A stretch of 64,000 bases of DNA from Sedimentibacter sp. SX930 (GCA_002155105.1 MUZD01000004.1:124001-188000); one strand, 5' to 3'. Positions 54,031 through 63,201 are shown, numbered from the stretch's first letter. Notes: a model not told the origin generated them from the letters alone. Made by a program: numbers and translations.

Positions 54031-54555
54031 ATGAAAGCATATAAATATATCCAAACGCCGCTCGGGAAATACTTGCTGGCTGAAAACGGCAAGGGCATAA
54101 CGTTTCTGGAGCATGTTGCATTGGAATTGGATCCGCGGATCGAAAAGGGAATCGCGGCTGGAGAAATGGTTGAGGCGGACACACCTTTGTTGCTTGAAGG
54201 GGAGCGACAGCTGCAGGAGTTCTTCCGCGGGGAACGTCAAGAATTCGATCTACCTTTGGATGCAGCCGGTACGCCTTTCCAATTGAAAGTGTGGGAAGCG
54301 TTGCGCAAAATCCCTTACGGCGAGACGCGCAGCTACAAAGATATCGCCATCGCTGTCGAAAATCCAAAAGGCGTCCGCGCGATCGGCATGGCCAACAACC
54401 GCAACCCGATTTCGATCATCACCCCTTGCCACCGCGTCATCGGCAAGAACGGAAAACTCGTGGGCTATGCTGGTGGGTTACATCTGAAGGAATATTTGCT
54501 GAATCATGAGACAAAAGTTGCAATCGAGAAAGGTTTGATCAAAGCGGATATCTGA
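54031..54555 (+). CDS. ogt: Methylated-DNA--protein-cysteine methyltransferase
   Basis: A suicide repair protein that transfers alkyl groups from O6-alkylguanine to its own cysteine. The active site PCHRVIG is present, as are the helix-turn-helix region with its arginine finger (NPKGVRAIGMANNRNP) and the asparagine hinge. About 174 residues from ATG 54031. ATG 54022 is also possible: AAAGGA lies 3 bases before 54022 and 12 before 54031, neither ideal. The gene is alone, between divergent XRE and a terminator. It contains no Ada-type regulatory domain. Confidence 0.93.
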   Translation: MKAYKYIQTPLGKYLLAENGKGITFLEHVALELDPRIEKGIAAGEMVEADTPLLLEGERQLQEFFRGERQEFDLPLDAAGTPFQLKVWEALRKIPYGETRSYKDIAIAVENPKGVRAIGMANNRNPISIITPCHRVIGKNGKLVGYAGGLHLKEYLLNHETKVAIEKGLIKADI

Positions 54556-54707
54556 ATCATTGGGAGAAGGGATTCTCAATTATGATGCATATTCTCAATA
54601 AGAGGATGATAAATGGGCATCCATGCTGTCGTAAAGGTAAAGGGAAAACGTCGCCATATAGTAATAAATTGAAATGAAATCCAGCAGAAACTAATCTGAA
54701 AATTCAG

Positions 54708-54746
54708 AAAAGAGCCAGGAACCTATTGTTCCCGGCTCTTTTTTCT
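54708..54746 (+). terminator. Terminator downstream of ogt
   Basis: AAAAGAGCCAGGAA pairs with TTCCCGGCTCTTTT with one mismatch; the loop is short and a T-rich tail follows. It lies about 150 bases after the ogt stop; nothing else is recognised between. Confidence 0.88.
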
Positions 54747-54845
54747 TTGTGGAAATGCATATGATGTCTAAATGGAGCTAAAGAATGTTGGCGGTTAAGC
54801 GCGAAAAAAAACAAATATCCAATATCGTTAATTGTATCCGTTATC

Positions 54846-54866
54846 ATCATAAGTTAAACCTATGAT
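54846..54866. promoter_or_regulatory. Putative LysR operator of the isomerase-transporter operon
   Basis: A 21-bp palindrome with half-sites ATCATA and TATGAT (T-N11-A type). It matches, at about four in five positions, the palindrome between lysR and acnA. It is centred about 30 bases upstream of a -35 box, the normal place for an activating LysR-type regulator. Confidence 0.75.
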
Positions 54867-54884
54867 TCTGATAAAAATGATTGA

Positions 54885-54914
54885 TTGGATATTTGGCTAG
54901 CCAGAAACTATACT
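54885..54914 (+). promoter_or_regulatory. Putative promoter of the isomerase-transporter operon
   Basis: TTGGAT (54885-54890), 18 bases, TATACT (54909-54914). Weak boxes fit a promoter needing an activator. The leader to the start codon is about 120 bases and shows no riboswitch-like fold. Confidence 0.55.
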
Positions 54915-55042
54915 TCAGATATCAAGTTGAGTAATGAGCAATCAATAGAACTGCAGTCTATAGGAACTTGTTACTAAAAGGATTCAACTGGATAAATACA
55001 AATCCATGGATATATGAAAACGCAAACATTTGGAGGGACGAT

Positions 55043-56179
55043 ATGTTAAGAGAGCTACAATGCAGCATCTTTCGCGGTGGCACAAGCAAAGGTGCATTCG
55101 TAATGGAAGAAGATTTACCGGAAAACAAAGAGGAACGTGATCAGATCCTATTAAAAATCATGGGCAGCCCTGATCAACGCCAAATTGATGGTTTGGGTGG
55201 GGCAGTCTCCACAACCAGTAAAGTCGCCATAATTTCAAAAGAAACAACCGAAGATTGGGATGTCAATTATACATTTGCGCAAGTTCAGATCGATAAACCT
55301 TTTGTCTCCTATGCAGGGAACTGCGGGAACATTTCATCTGCAGTAGGAGTCTTCGCACTTGAAAATAATCTGGTGGATATTACCTCCCCAATCACGACTG
55401 TAAGAGTATATAATACAAACACAAAGAAAATCATTCACGAGCATATCCCCACTCCAAACGGAGAAATCACTTATGAAGGAGACTTCAGCATTTCGGGTGT
55501 TCCAGGAACTGGCTCGAAGATCGAATTGGAGTTTTTGAATCCGGAAGGTTCCTTCACCGGCAAGTTGTTGCCGACGGGACAAACCAAAGACGTGCTGAAA
55601 ATCGAAGATTACGGCGATGTCGAAGTATCGATCGTCGATGCGGCAAACCCGCTGGTGTATGTCAAAGCAGAAGCTATCGGTTTTGCAGGAACAGAGACGG
55701 CGGCCATGATTGACGCAGACCCGGCCAATCTGGTGCTGTTGGAAAAAATCAGGGGAGAAGCAGCAGTCAAAATGGGCTTGGCCGATAATTGGGAAGAAGC
55801 CGCTACGGTGACGCCAGGAGTACCGAAAATGACTATCGTGTCAGCAGCGCAGGATTTCATTACGGACAGCGGGAAAGAAATAAACGCATCCGAATATGAC
55901 CTTTCCATCCGGATGATGAGCATGCAGAAAGCCCACAAAACCATCGCTTTGACGGGTGCTTTGTGCACAGCCGCAGCCTGCGCAATCCCGGGCACTATCC
56001 CGAATGAAGTTTTGGGGAACGAAAATGTGAAGAACGAGCTCGTGCTTGGGCACAGCGACGGCCTCATTTCGGTAGCCATGAAGTACAAAAATGAAGATGG
56101 AACGATAAAAATCGAATCCGTATCGAGTCACCGGACCGCGCGAAAAATCATGGTCGGTAAAGTCTTCTATAAAGGATAG
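55043..56179 (+). CDS. PrpF-family isomerase (aconitate/methylaconitate type)
   Basis: A 378-residue member of the PrpF family, which moves double bonds or isomerises cis/trans tricarboxylates such as 2-methylaconitate and aconitate. Family features: FRGGTSKGAFV near the start, a conserved Lys60 in STTSK and Cys94 in AGNCGNISSAVG. ATG 55043 has GGAGGG at a normal distance; the upstream ORF extension is unsupported. Its operon partner is a CitMHS transporter and an aconitase gene lies next door. I infer conversion of trans-aconitate to a substrate of aconitase. Alternatives: 2-methylaconitate isomerase, or an oxalomesaconate-type tautomerase. Confidence 0.85.
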   Translation: MLRELQCSIFRGGTSKGAFVMEEDLPENKEERDQILLKIMGSPDQRQIDGLGGAVSTTSKVAIISKETTEDWDVNYTFAQVQIDKPFVSYAGNCGNISSAVGVFALENNLVDITSPITTVRVYNTNTKKIIHEHIPTPNGEITYEGDFSISGVPGTGSKIELEFLNPEGSFTGKLLPTGQTKDVLKIEDYGDVEVSIVDAANPLVYVKAEAIGFAGTETAAMIDADPANLVLLEKIRGEAAVKMGLADNWEEAATVTPGVPKMTIVSAAQDFITDSGKEINASEYDLSIRMMSMQKAHKTIALTGALCTAAACAIPGTIPNEVLGNENVKNELVLGHSDGLISVAMKYKNEDGTIKIESVSSHRTARKIMVGKVFYKG

Positions 56180-56208
56180 AAATAACACAAAGAATAGGAA
56201 GTGTTGAA

Positions 56209-57585
56209 ATGATAGCATTGTTAGGCTATGGAATGATCGTTACCTTCATGGTTTTGTTATTGACCAAAAAAATGTCACCTTTTGCAGCATTAATTTTAGT
56301 TCCCGTTGTTTTTGGTTTAGCCGCAGCATTTATAAGTGGAACACCACTTTTGGAAGTATTTGATTGGATTTTTGGAGGTTTGTATTACTCGCTGGATGAG
56401 AACAAGACACTTATCAGTAAAGGTGTGGCCCCAACAATCACGTTATTGCTGTTCGCTATTCTTTACTTCTCGGTTATGTTGGACGTCGGTCTATTCGATC
56501 CCTTGGCTACGAAGATGATCAAATGGGCAAAAGGCGATCCAATGAAGATTTGTGTCGCAACTGGTGTTATCTCTCTAATCGTGTCGCTGGATGGTGACGG
56601 GACAACGACTGTGTTGATCGTAACGACAGCAGTTCTGACGCTTTTCAAAAAAATGAAGATGAACCAGCTTTACTTGGCGGTAATCATCGGATTCAGCAAC
56701 TCGGTAATGAACTTAGTCCCTTGGAGTGGCCCGATGGCGCGTGCGATGCCGGTGCTGAACTTGACACCGAAAGAATTCTTCGTACCCGTTATTCCAGGTA
56801 TGATCGGTGCAACAATCCTGGCATTGTATATGTGCTACTACTATGGTAAAAAAGAGCGCGCTCGTCTGGGCTATACAGCGGAGGGCGGCATCATCCATGA
56901 CAGCGACTTGGAACACATCATTAAAGAAATCAACGAAAAAGATGCGTATTTGAAACGCCCTAAATTGATTTGGTTCAACTTTATCCTTACAGCGGCAATC
57001 ATGACAATGTTGATCATGGACGTCATCAATGGCGGTATCCTCTTCGTGCTTGGTACAGCCATCGCGTTGCTGGTCAACTACAGACAGTTGAATTTGCAAT
57101 CTTCCCGTTTGATTGCAAATGGTGGAGAAGCATTAGGTCCAGTAAGTTTGGTTTATGGAGCAGGTATCATCATGGGTGTTCTGAACGGCAGCGGCATGAG
57201 TGAAGCCATCGCACAACAAATGGCTGGCATGATTCCAGAAACTATGGGTGCCTACATTCCTTTCTTTCTGGCTTTGATTTCTTTACCTGGTTTGTTCTTC
57301 TTGCCAAATGACGCTTTCTATTTCGGTATCCTGCCGGTATTGGCACCAATCGCTTATCAATACGGTGCAACACCGACTGAAATCGGTGTCGCTTCCATGA
57401 TGGGTCAAGCCATCCGTTTTGCAAGTCCCTTAGTGGCCTTCCTTTATGTTTTGGTTGACAGAACAGAAGTCAGCTTTGGTGATTACTCAAAAGAATACCT
57501 GAAATGGGGTCTTCCAAGCTTTGTGATCCAAACAGTCATCGCCATTCTGATCGGTGCGATTCCGTTGCCTTTCTTGTTTAATTAA
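56209..57585 (+). CDS. CitMHS-family tri/dicarboxylate transporter
   Basis: A 458-residue polytopic membrane protein with about 11-12 helices. The sequence resembles the CitM/CitH metal-citrate symporters (SLDGDGTTTVLIVTTAVLTLFKKM, in parts; FSNSVMNLVPWSGPMARAM; LFFLPNDAFYFGILPVLAPIA). The family carries citrate complexes and, in some members, tricarballylate or aconitate. It follows the isomerase by 29 bases with AGGAAG upstream, so both should be co-transcribed. The stop is only three bases from the end of the convergent lysR gene with no terminator between. Confidence 0.88.
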   Translation: MIALLGYGMIVTFMVLLLTKKMSPFAALILVPVVFGLAAAFISGTPLLEVFDWIFGGLYYSLDENKTLISKGVAPTITLLLFAILYFSVMLDVGLFDPLATKMIKWAKGDPMKICVATGVISLIVSLDGDGTTTVLIVTTAVLTLFKKMKMNQLYLAVIIGFSNSVMNLVPWSGPMARAMPVLNLTPKEFFVPVIPGMIGATILALYMCYYYGKKERARLGYTAEGGIIHDSDLEHIIKEINEKDAYLKRPKLIWFNFILTAAIMTMLIMDVINGGILFVLGTAIALLVNYRQLNLQSSRLIANGGEALGPVSLVYGAGIIMGVLNGSGMSEAIAQQMAGMIPETMGAYIPFFLALISLPGLFFLPNDAFYFGILPVLAPIAYQYGATPTEIGVASMMGQAIRFASPLVAFLYVLVDRTEVSFGDYSKEYLKWGLPSFVIQTVIAILIGAIPLPFLFN

Positions 57586-57588
57586 TCA

Positions 57589-58497
57589 TCAAACGACTTC
57601 CCGGCAAAGGTCAATCAAGGTTCTGATATAAGGAGGCAGCTTACGCCCTTTGCGGTAAGCCACAATCATATCGGCATAATGTGGCTTACCCTCGAAAGAG
57701 AAAAAGCGCGGAGCGTTGCCGAATTTCAGGTGACGGATATGGGTCTCATTCAAGAAGGAGATGCCATATCCCGTCATCGTCAGATTGACTGCTGTCTCGA
57801 TATTCCGCGTATGCGTCACTTTATTTGGGATGAAATGATGTTCCGCGAAGATTGCTTCGGCGATCTGGCCGGTACGCTGATCGGGGAAATGCAGAATGAA
57901 CCGATCCTTTTTGAACAAATGCAGATCAATGGAAGGGTAGCTGCTCTTCGGATTAGGCTTCCCTTGATTGATGCAAGGATGTCCTGAGGGCACAGCCAAC
58001 AGGATCTCTTCCGATTTGATGATTTCAAAGTCCAAATTCAACGCGTGATGCGGCATATTCATGATTGCGATATCCGCCTCACCATTGTTGATTTTTTCTT
58101 CTACAACTTTGGAAGATTCTTCGAGCAATTCGACTTCGATATTTGGGTAGATTTCATTGAACTTCGGCAAGATATCCGGAGCCAGATAGGAGCCGCGCAT
58201 GAATGGAATGGAAACGCGCAGACGGCCGATTTTGTTGTCCAATATATGGGCAGCTTCATCGTAAAAGTTTTCGCGCATGCGCAGAATCTCGATTCCGGCA
58301 GCCAAAAAACGTTCACCAAGGAAAGTCAGTTCGTATTTCTTTCCGATTTGATTGAAGACTGGAAATCCCAAGCGGGCCTGCATGTTTTTGATGTACATGC
58401 TCAATGAGGGCTGTGAGATGTAAAGAGACTCAGCTGCCCTTGTCAAACTGCCGCAGTCGTTGATCGCCTTCACGTATTCGATATCTTTCATTTCCAT
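57589..58497 (-). CDS. LysR-family transcriptional regulator of the tricarboxylate module
   Basis: A 302-residue LysR-type regulator: N-terminal winged helix (YVKAINDCGSLTRAAESLYISQPSLSMYIKNMQARLG in parts; SQPSLSMYIK recognition helix) and an effector domain of the usual length. It lies between the isomerase-transporter operon and divergent acnA. AGGGG lies before the ATG. A 21-bp palindrome between it and acnA, repeated before the isomerase operon, is its probable binding site. The effector is probably a tricarboxylate; this is inferred. Confidence 0.93.
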   Translation of the reverse strand: MEMKDIEYVKAINDCGSLTRAAESLYISQPSLSMYIKNMQARLGFPVFNQIGKKYELTFLGERFLAAGIEILRMRENFYDEAAHILDNKIGRLRVSIPFMRGSYLAPDILPKFNEIYPNIEVELLEESSKVVEEKINNGEADIAIMNMPHHALNLDFEIIKSEEILLAVPSGHPCINQGKPNPKSSYPSIDLHLFKKDRFILHFPDQRTGQIAEAIFAEHHFIPNKVTHTRNIETAVNLTMTGYGISFLNETHIRHLKFGNAPRFFSFEGKPHYADMIVAYRKGRKLPPYIRTLIDLCREVV

Positions 58498-58511
58498 AGA
58501 ATCATCCCCTT

Positions 58512-58532
58512 ATCATAAGTTTTGGTTATGAT
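58512..58532. promoter_or_regulatory. Putative LysR operator between lysR and acnA
   Basis: Palindrome ATCATAA-N7-TTATGAT, extended by T/A on both sides. It serves the divergent lysR (start at 58497) and acnA. Its centre is about 30 bases above a -35 box, the same as at the isomerase operon. Confidence 0.78.
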
Positions 58533-58551
58533 ATACATAAAAAATATATAT

Positions 58552-58580
58552 TTCATTTATGTTTATTATAGGGATACAAT
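58552..58580 (+). promoter_or_regulatory. Putative promoter of acnA
   Basis: TTCATT (58552-58557), 17 bases, TACAAT (58575-58580). The -35 is weak, as expected for an activated promoter. The start codon lies about 40 bases after the likely transcription start. Confidence 0.5.
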
Positions 58581-58626
58581 CACACTAAGTAAATACAAGA
58601 ATTTAAAATTGGAGAGGTACTATACT

Positions 58627-61320
58627 ATGAACAGCAAGCAGAAATCAATCAAAACCATCAATACAAATGGGAAGGAGTATAAGTACTACGATCTGAAATC
58701 ACTGGAAAATGGACAAGTGGCGATCGCCAAATTGCCATATTCCATCCGTGTCTTGCTGGAAAACTTGTTGCGACAAGAGGACGGCAAAGTCATCACCGAA
58801 CAACACGTCCTGTCCTTAGCCAACTGGAAACCTGTAAACGAAGTGAAAACTGAGATCCCCTTCAAACCATCCCGTGTCATTCTGCAGGATTTGACAGGCG
58901 GAGCGGCGATTGTGGATTTGGCGGCCCTGCGTTATGTGACCGATAAATTGGGTAAAGATTCCGCGATCATCAATCCGGACATACCAGTGGATTTGGTGAT
59001 TGACCATTCCGTTCAAGTCGATTACTCCGGATTCAATGATGCCTTCAGAATGAACGCGGAAATTGAGTTCGATCGGAACCGCGAGCGTTACGAATTCTTC
59101 AGCTGGGCGGAAAAATCGTTTGATTCCTTCAGTGTGGTGCCGCCAGCGACAGGAATCGTTCATCAGGTGAACTTGGAATACCTGGCGGACGTCGTGAAGG
59201 AAGCTGAAGCCGATGGGGAAACTATCCTCTACCCGGATACTTTGGTCGGAACCGATTCGCATACGACAATGATCAACGCTTTGGGCGTGCTTGGTTGGGG
59301 CGTCGGCGGTATCGAAGCGGAGGCAGGTATGTTGGGTCAACCGTGCTACCTGCAGATGCCGGATGTCGTTGGCGTACGCTTCACAGGCAAGCTTCAAAAT
59401 GGCGCAACCGCGACCGATTTGGCTTTGAAAATGACGCAAGTATTGCGGGAGCAAAAAGTGGTCGGGAAATTCGTCGAATATTTCGGCGAAGGTCTGAAAA
59501 ACCTGACGATCGCCGACAGATCGGTCATCGCCAACATGGCACCGGAATATGGTGCGACTTGTGGTTTCTTCCCGGTTGATGACGAAACATTGGGCTATCT
59601 GCGCTTCACCGGCAGAGAAGATGCGAAAGTCGATAGGATCGAAGCCTATGTCAAAGCGAACAACCTTTTCTACAATGATGAAATCGAACCGGAGTATTCA
59701 GAGCTGATCGAAATCGACCTTTCAACAGTGGAACCAAGCTTGGCCGGTCCGAAAAGACCGCAGGATTTAGTGAAACTGTCCGATGTCAGCCAGAAATTCA
59801 AAGAGGCATACGCCGCGCCGATGGGAAATCAAGGTTATGGGTTGGATGCAGCCGATATCGACCATAAAGTTACCATCACTTATGAAGACGGCTATCAAGA
59901 AGAAATGGAAAACGGAGCCGTATCGATCGCAGCCATCACCAGCTGCACGAACACAAGCAACCCGTACCTGATGCTCAGCGCGGCTTTGTTGGCAAAAAAT
60001 GCGGTTGAAAAGGGATTGTCCGTCAAACGCTACGTCAAAACATCCATGTCGCCGGGATCGAAAGTGACGGCGCGCTATTATGAAAAATCGGGCTTATTGC
60101 CTTATCTGGAAGCATTGGGCTTCAATATCATCGGCTACGGCTGCATGACTTGCGTAGGCAACTCCGGACCGCTGAGACCGGAAGTCAGCGAAGCGGCCAA
60201 AGAGGGCAACATCCTGCTTTCGGCTGTATTGAGCGGGAACCGCAACTTCGAAGGACGCATCCATGCGGAAGTGAAAGCCGGCTACTTGGCAGCGCCGCAC
60301 TTGGTCATCGCTTATGCCTTAGCTGGAAACGTCAAAGTGAATCTGGCCACCGATCCGATCGGGACAGACAAAGAAGGGCAGCCTGTCTATTTCAAGGACA
60401 TTTTGCCTAGCAATGAAGAAGTCCAGAAAGTCGTGAATGAATCGGTTCTGGCGGATATGTTCAAAGAAGAATACCGTTCCGTATTCGACTCGAACGACTT
60501 GTGGAACAAAATCGAATCAGCAGATAAACCGGTCTACGACTGGAATGCCGATTCGACTTATATCGCAAATCCGCCATACTTCGAAAACTTCCAATTGGAA
60601 ACAGAGCCGATTACGACCCTGAAAGGATTGCGCGTTTTAGGGAAATTCCAGGACTCGATCACAACCGACCACATTTCACCGGTTGGAGCCATCGCAATGA
60701 AGTCTCCGGCTGGAAAATATCTGATGGAGCATGGCGTGAAACCGAAGGACTTCAATTCGTATGGCAGCCGCAGAGGACACCATGAAGTAATGGTGCGCGG
60801 TACCTTCTCGAATATCCGCCTGAGAAACGCTTTGGCTGACGGACTGGAGGGTGGATTCACCAAATACATCCCGACCAACGAAATCATGCCGATTTTCGAT
60901 GCCAGCGTGAAATATAAAGAAGATGGCACCGGCTTGGTCATCTTGGCCGGAGACGACTATGGAATGGGATCTTCCCGCGACTGGGCAGCAAAAGGCGCCA
61001 GACTGTTGGGCGTCGATGCGGTCATCGCCAAGAGTTTCGAACGGATCCACCGCTCCAACCTGATCATGGTGGGTGCGCTTCCGCTGGAATTCCTGAAAGG
61101 CGAAGATGCGGACACGCTGGGATTGACCGGCTTGGAAGAGTACGCAATCGCAATCACGGATGAGGTAAAACCGAATGAAGTGATCACTGTGACAGCGCAA
61201 GCTGCGGATGGAACGGAAAAAACATTCCAAGCAATCGCAAGGCTGGATTCTGAAATCGAAATCGACTACTACCGCAACAAAGGAATTTTGCCGATGGTGC
61301 TCAGAAACAAGATCAAATAA
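58627..61320 (+). CDS. acnA: Aconitate hydratase AcnA
   Basis: Interconverts citrate, cis-aconitate and isocitrate through a [4Fe-4S] cluster. The 897 residues are the AcnA/IRP1 type: cluster cysteines Cys440 (TSCTNTS), Cys506 and Cys509 (GCMTCVG), the substrate motif [19 protein letters not shown] in parts, and a C-terminal swivel domain with [19 protein letters not shown] 58627 is chosen since GGAGAGG lies 9 bases upstream; the ORF extension crosses the promoter. No citrate synthase or isocitrate dehydrogenase accompanies it here. This isolated acnA, tied by a shared operator to the PrpF/CitMHS genes, points to a catabolic rather than full TCA role. Confidence 0.96.
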   Translation: MNSKQKSIKTINTNGKEYKYYDLKSLENGQVAIAKLPYSIRVLLENLLRQEDGKVITEQHVLSLANWKPVNEVKTEIPFKPSRVILQDLTGGAAIVDLAALRYVTDKLGKDSAIINPDIPVDLVIDHSVQVDYSGFNDAFRMNAEIEFDRNRERYEFFSWAEKSFDSFSVVPPATGIVHQVNLEYLADVVKEAEADGETILYPDTLVGTDSHTTMINALGVLGWGVGGIEAEAGMLGQPCYLQMPDVVGVRFTGKLQNGATATDLALKMTQVLREQKVVGKFVEYFGEGLKNLTIADRSVIANMAPEYGATCGFFPVDDETLGYLRFTGREDAKVDRIEAYVKANNLFYNDEIEPEYSELIEIDLSTVEPSLAGPKRPQDLVKLSDVSQKFKEAYAAPMGNQGYGLDAADIDHKVTITYEDGYQEEMENGAVSIAAITSCTNTSNPYLMLSAALLAKNAVEKGLSVKRYVKTSMSPGSKVTARYYEKSGLLPYLEALGFNIIGYGCMTCVGNSGPLRPEVSEAAKEGNILLSAVLSGNRNFEGRIHAEVKAGYLAAPHLVIAYALAGNVKVNLATDPIGTDKEGQPVYFKDILPSNEEVQKVVNESVLADMFKEEYRSVFDSNDLWNKIESADKPVYDWNADSTYIANPPYFENFQLETEPITTLKGLRVLGKFQDSITTDHISPVGAIAMKSPAGKYLMEHGVKPKDFNSYGSRRGHHEVMVRGTFSNIRLRNALADGLEGGFTKYIPTNEIMPIFDASVKYKEDGTGLVILAGDDYGMGSSRDWAAKGARLLGVDAVIAKSFERIHRSNLIMVGALPLEFLKGEDADTLGLTGLEEYAIAITDEVKPNEVITVTAQAADGTEKTFQAIARLDSEIEIDYYRNKGILPMVLRNKIK

Positions 61321-61361
61321 GCTTTTCTTAACATGCTATTCCAAGTTATCGATAAATAGAA

Positions 61362-61385
61362 GAAGCCGGCCCCGACTCCGGCTTC
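61362..61385. terminator. Short GC-rich hairpin after acnA
   Basis: GAAGCCGG pairs with CCGGCTTC across 8 bases. There is no T-run, so its role is uncertain. Confidence 0.45.
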
Positions 61386-61388
61386 CAG

Positions 61389-61432
61389 AATACGCAAAAA
61401 GCAGGCCCGTAACAGCCTGCTTTTTGCGTATT
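61389..61432. terminator. Strong inverted repeat between convergent genes
   Basis: An 18-bp perfect stem (AATACGCAAAAAGCAGGC and complement) with an 8-base loop. T-runs occur within the stem on either strand. Probably ends acnA. Confidence 0.78.
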
Positions 61433-61439
61433 AAACTGA

Positions 61440-61478
61440 AAAAGAGGCAACCTCAAAAAAAATGAGGTTGCCTCTTTT
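61440..61478. terminator. Terminator of the amino-acid ABC genes (bidirectional)
   Basis: A 16-bp stem AAAAGAGGCAACCTCA/TGAGGTTGCCTCTTTT. On the minus strand it follows the permease stop and is trailed by a T-run. Confidence 0.88.
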
Positions 61479-61479
61479 G

Positions 61480-62160
61480 TCATTCCACATACATAGATAA
61501 TTTCTTCTCGATACGTGTCTGGAAAGCAGCGAAGACGCTGCAGACCGCCCAGTAGATGAGCGCGACCAGGATGTACATGGTCATATAATCGAACTCGCGG
61601 CCGCCGACAATCTTGGCGTTCTGGAACATTTCCGGAACGGTAATCATCGCCGCCAAAGACGAGCCTTTGATCAGGTCCAAAAGCACATTGCTCATCGGCG
61701 GGATGGCGATCCGCAGCGCTTGCGGCACGATCACTTTCCGCATGATGAACGACCACTTCAGCCCCAGCGCATAAGCCGCTTCCCATTGACCGTGATTGAC
61801 GGAATTCAATGATGAGCGGATGATTTCCGCGCTGTAGGCGGCTGAACTCATGCTGAAGCCGATGATGGCCGCCGTAACTGCAGTGAATTGGATGCCGATG
61901 AACGGAAAGCCGAAGTAAAGCAGGAACAAAATGACCAAAGTAGGGGTTCCCCTCATGAAGGAGATGTAGAGCCGCGCTAGCCAGCGTAGTGGTTTCAACT
62001 TGGCCAACTGCAGCATCGCAAGAACAAAGCCAAGCAGCGTGCCATTCACCATGCTGGTCAACGCGATTCCAAGTGTATAGCCCATCCCTTTCAGGACGTA
62101 CGGAAGGCTTTCTAGAGCCAACTCCGGATTGAAGATATACTGCCATTGGATGCCTGACAT
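61480..62160 (-). CDS. Amino-acid ABC transporter permease (HisM/GlnP type)
   Basis: A 226-residue permease with about five helices and the EAA loop AAYALGLKWSFIMRKVIVPQALRIAIPPMSN (in parts AAYALGL, VIVPQALRIAIPP). It belongs to the polar amino-acid family. AAAGGTGGG precedes the ATG. It follows the binding-lipoprotein gene. No ATPase gene lies downstream, where the transcript ends at the terminator; a shared ATPase elsewhere is needed. The substrate could be cystine or another amino acid. Confidence 0.9.
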   Translation of the reverse strand: MSGIQWQYIFNPELALESLPYVLKGMGYTLGIALTSMVNGTLLGFVLAMLQLAKLKPLRWLARLYISFMRGTPTLVILFLLYFGFPFIGIQFTAVTAAIIGFSMSSAAYSAEIIRSSLNSVNHGQWEAAYALGLKWSFIMRKVIVPQALRIAIPPMSNVLLDLIKGSSLAAMITVPEMFQNAKIVGGREFDYMTMYILVALIYWAVCSVFAAFQTRIEKKLSMYVE

Positions 62161-62201
62161 GTCTTGCCCACCTTTCTGTTCTACGTATTTACTTCATGTT
62201 T

Positions 62202-63092
62202 CTATTCTACGTCGCTTACATCAATCACAGGGAAATCATATTCGATCTGTACGGTTACGTCCGCGCCGTCGTAGAACTGTTTCGACAATTCCGCCAAAGT
62301 GCCGTCAGCACGCATTTCGTCCAATGCTTCGTTGAATTTTTCGGTCAATTCGTCGTTGCCTTTTTTGATGGAGAAATTAGTTTCGGATGGGTTGTAGAAA
62401 ATGTCATGCACTTTTACCGGGATATCCGGCAAAGCGGCAGTCGCCAGTTTTTGTGCGTAGTAGTCGTTCAGGATAACGTCGGTCCGTCCGTTCGCAACGT
62501 CCGAAAGGTACATATCGTTTGTCGCGTTGTCGTAGATTTTTTCTTCCGCGCCGAAGTAACGCGCGACTTTCATGTAAGTCGTCGTTGCCGCACCGGCAGC
62601 GATTTTGCCTTTCAAATCTTCCAGCGTTTCGATGCCGGAATTATCGGATTCACGGACAACCATGGCACCGAATGAATATTTGTATGGAGTTGTGTAATTG
62701 TATTTGTCGGCATTTTCGCCATTGCGGTCGATCCCGAATGCTGCAACATCCACTGCGCCGCTGTTGACGGAAGTAAGCATACCGTCCACGCCCATTTCTG
62801 TGAATTCCACTTCCACGCCGATGCGCTCAGCGATTTCACGGAGGATTTCCACCTCGTAACCGGTCAATTCGTCGGTTTCTTTGTCGTGATAAGAATTAGG
62901 GTAAAGCGTTCCGGAAGTGGCTGCCTTCAAAACCCCGGCTTCCTCGATCTTGTCCCATGCTGTTTCTGAATCAGTTAATACTGCTGTATCAGTAGCGCTG
63001 CTGTCGGCAGTTTCGCCGCTCCCGCAGGCCGCCAAAGTCAAACCTAGTAATGCTGTCAAACCGCCAAATAAAACTCTCTTTTTCTTTACCAT
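62202..63092 (-). CDS. Amino-acid-binding lipoprotein of an ABC transporter
   Basis: A family-3 solute-binding lipoprotein of 296 residues. The signal peptide ends with lipobox LAAC (Cys about residue 23) and a Ser/Thr/Asp-rich linker. The mature part has the SBP_bac_3 pattern (LTGYEVEILREIAERIGVEVEFTEMG; VDVAAFGIDRNGENADKYNYTTPYKYS). AAAGGAGAGG lies before the ATG. First gene of a two-gene operon with the permease. An Arg residue in the expected amino-acid carboxylate site is not certain from this reading. Confidence 0.92.
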   Translation of the reverse strand: MVKKKRVLFGGLTALLGLTLAACGSGETADSSATDTAVLTDSETAWDKIEEAGVLKAATSGTLYPNSYHDKETDELTGYEVEILREIAERIGVEVEFTEMGVDGMLTSVNSGAVDVAAFGIDRNGENADKYNYTTPYKYSFGAMVVRESDNSGIETLEDLKGKIAAGAATTTYMKVARYFGAEEKIYDNATNDMYLSDVANGRTDVILNDYYAQKLATAALPDIPVKVHDIFYNPSETNFSIKKGNDELTEKFNEALDEMRADGTLAELSKQFYDGADVTVQIEYDFPVIDVSDVE

Positions 63093-63133
63093 CCGTGAAA
63101 CCTCTCCTTTTTCCTCGAATAAGAACTAGACAT

Positions 63134-63162
63134 AAGATAGCACGTATCAGGGATGAAAGCAA
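63134..63162 (-). promoter_or_regulatory. Promoter of the amino-acid ABC operon
   Basis: On the minus strand TTGCTT (63157-63162), 17 bases, TATCTT (63134-63139), about 42 bases before the start codon. Confidence 0.65.
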
Positions 63163-63184
63163 CCGTTTTATCTATAAAAATAAT

Positions 63185-63201
63185 ACAGTTTTAAAAACTG
63201 T
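63185..63201. promoter_or_regulatory. Palindrome upstream of the amino-acid ABC promoter
   Basis: ACAGTTTT-A-AAAACTGT, a perfect 17-base palindrome about 22 bases beyond the -35. It is a candidate operator. The remaining sequence to 63368 shows no riboswitch or T-box-like element. Confidence 0.5.

Noticed and set aside
58627-61320. AcnD (2-methylcitrate dehydratase) instead of AcnA
   Set aside because: The sequence follows the AcnA/IRP type through its length, and no methylcitrate synthase or lyase gene is nearby; the AcnD reading cannot be fully excluded without a tree.
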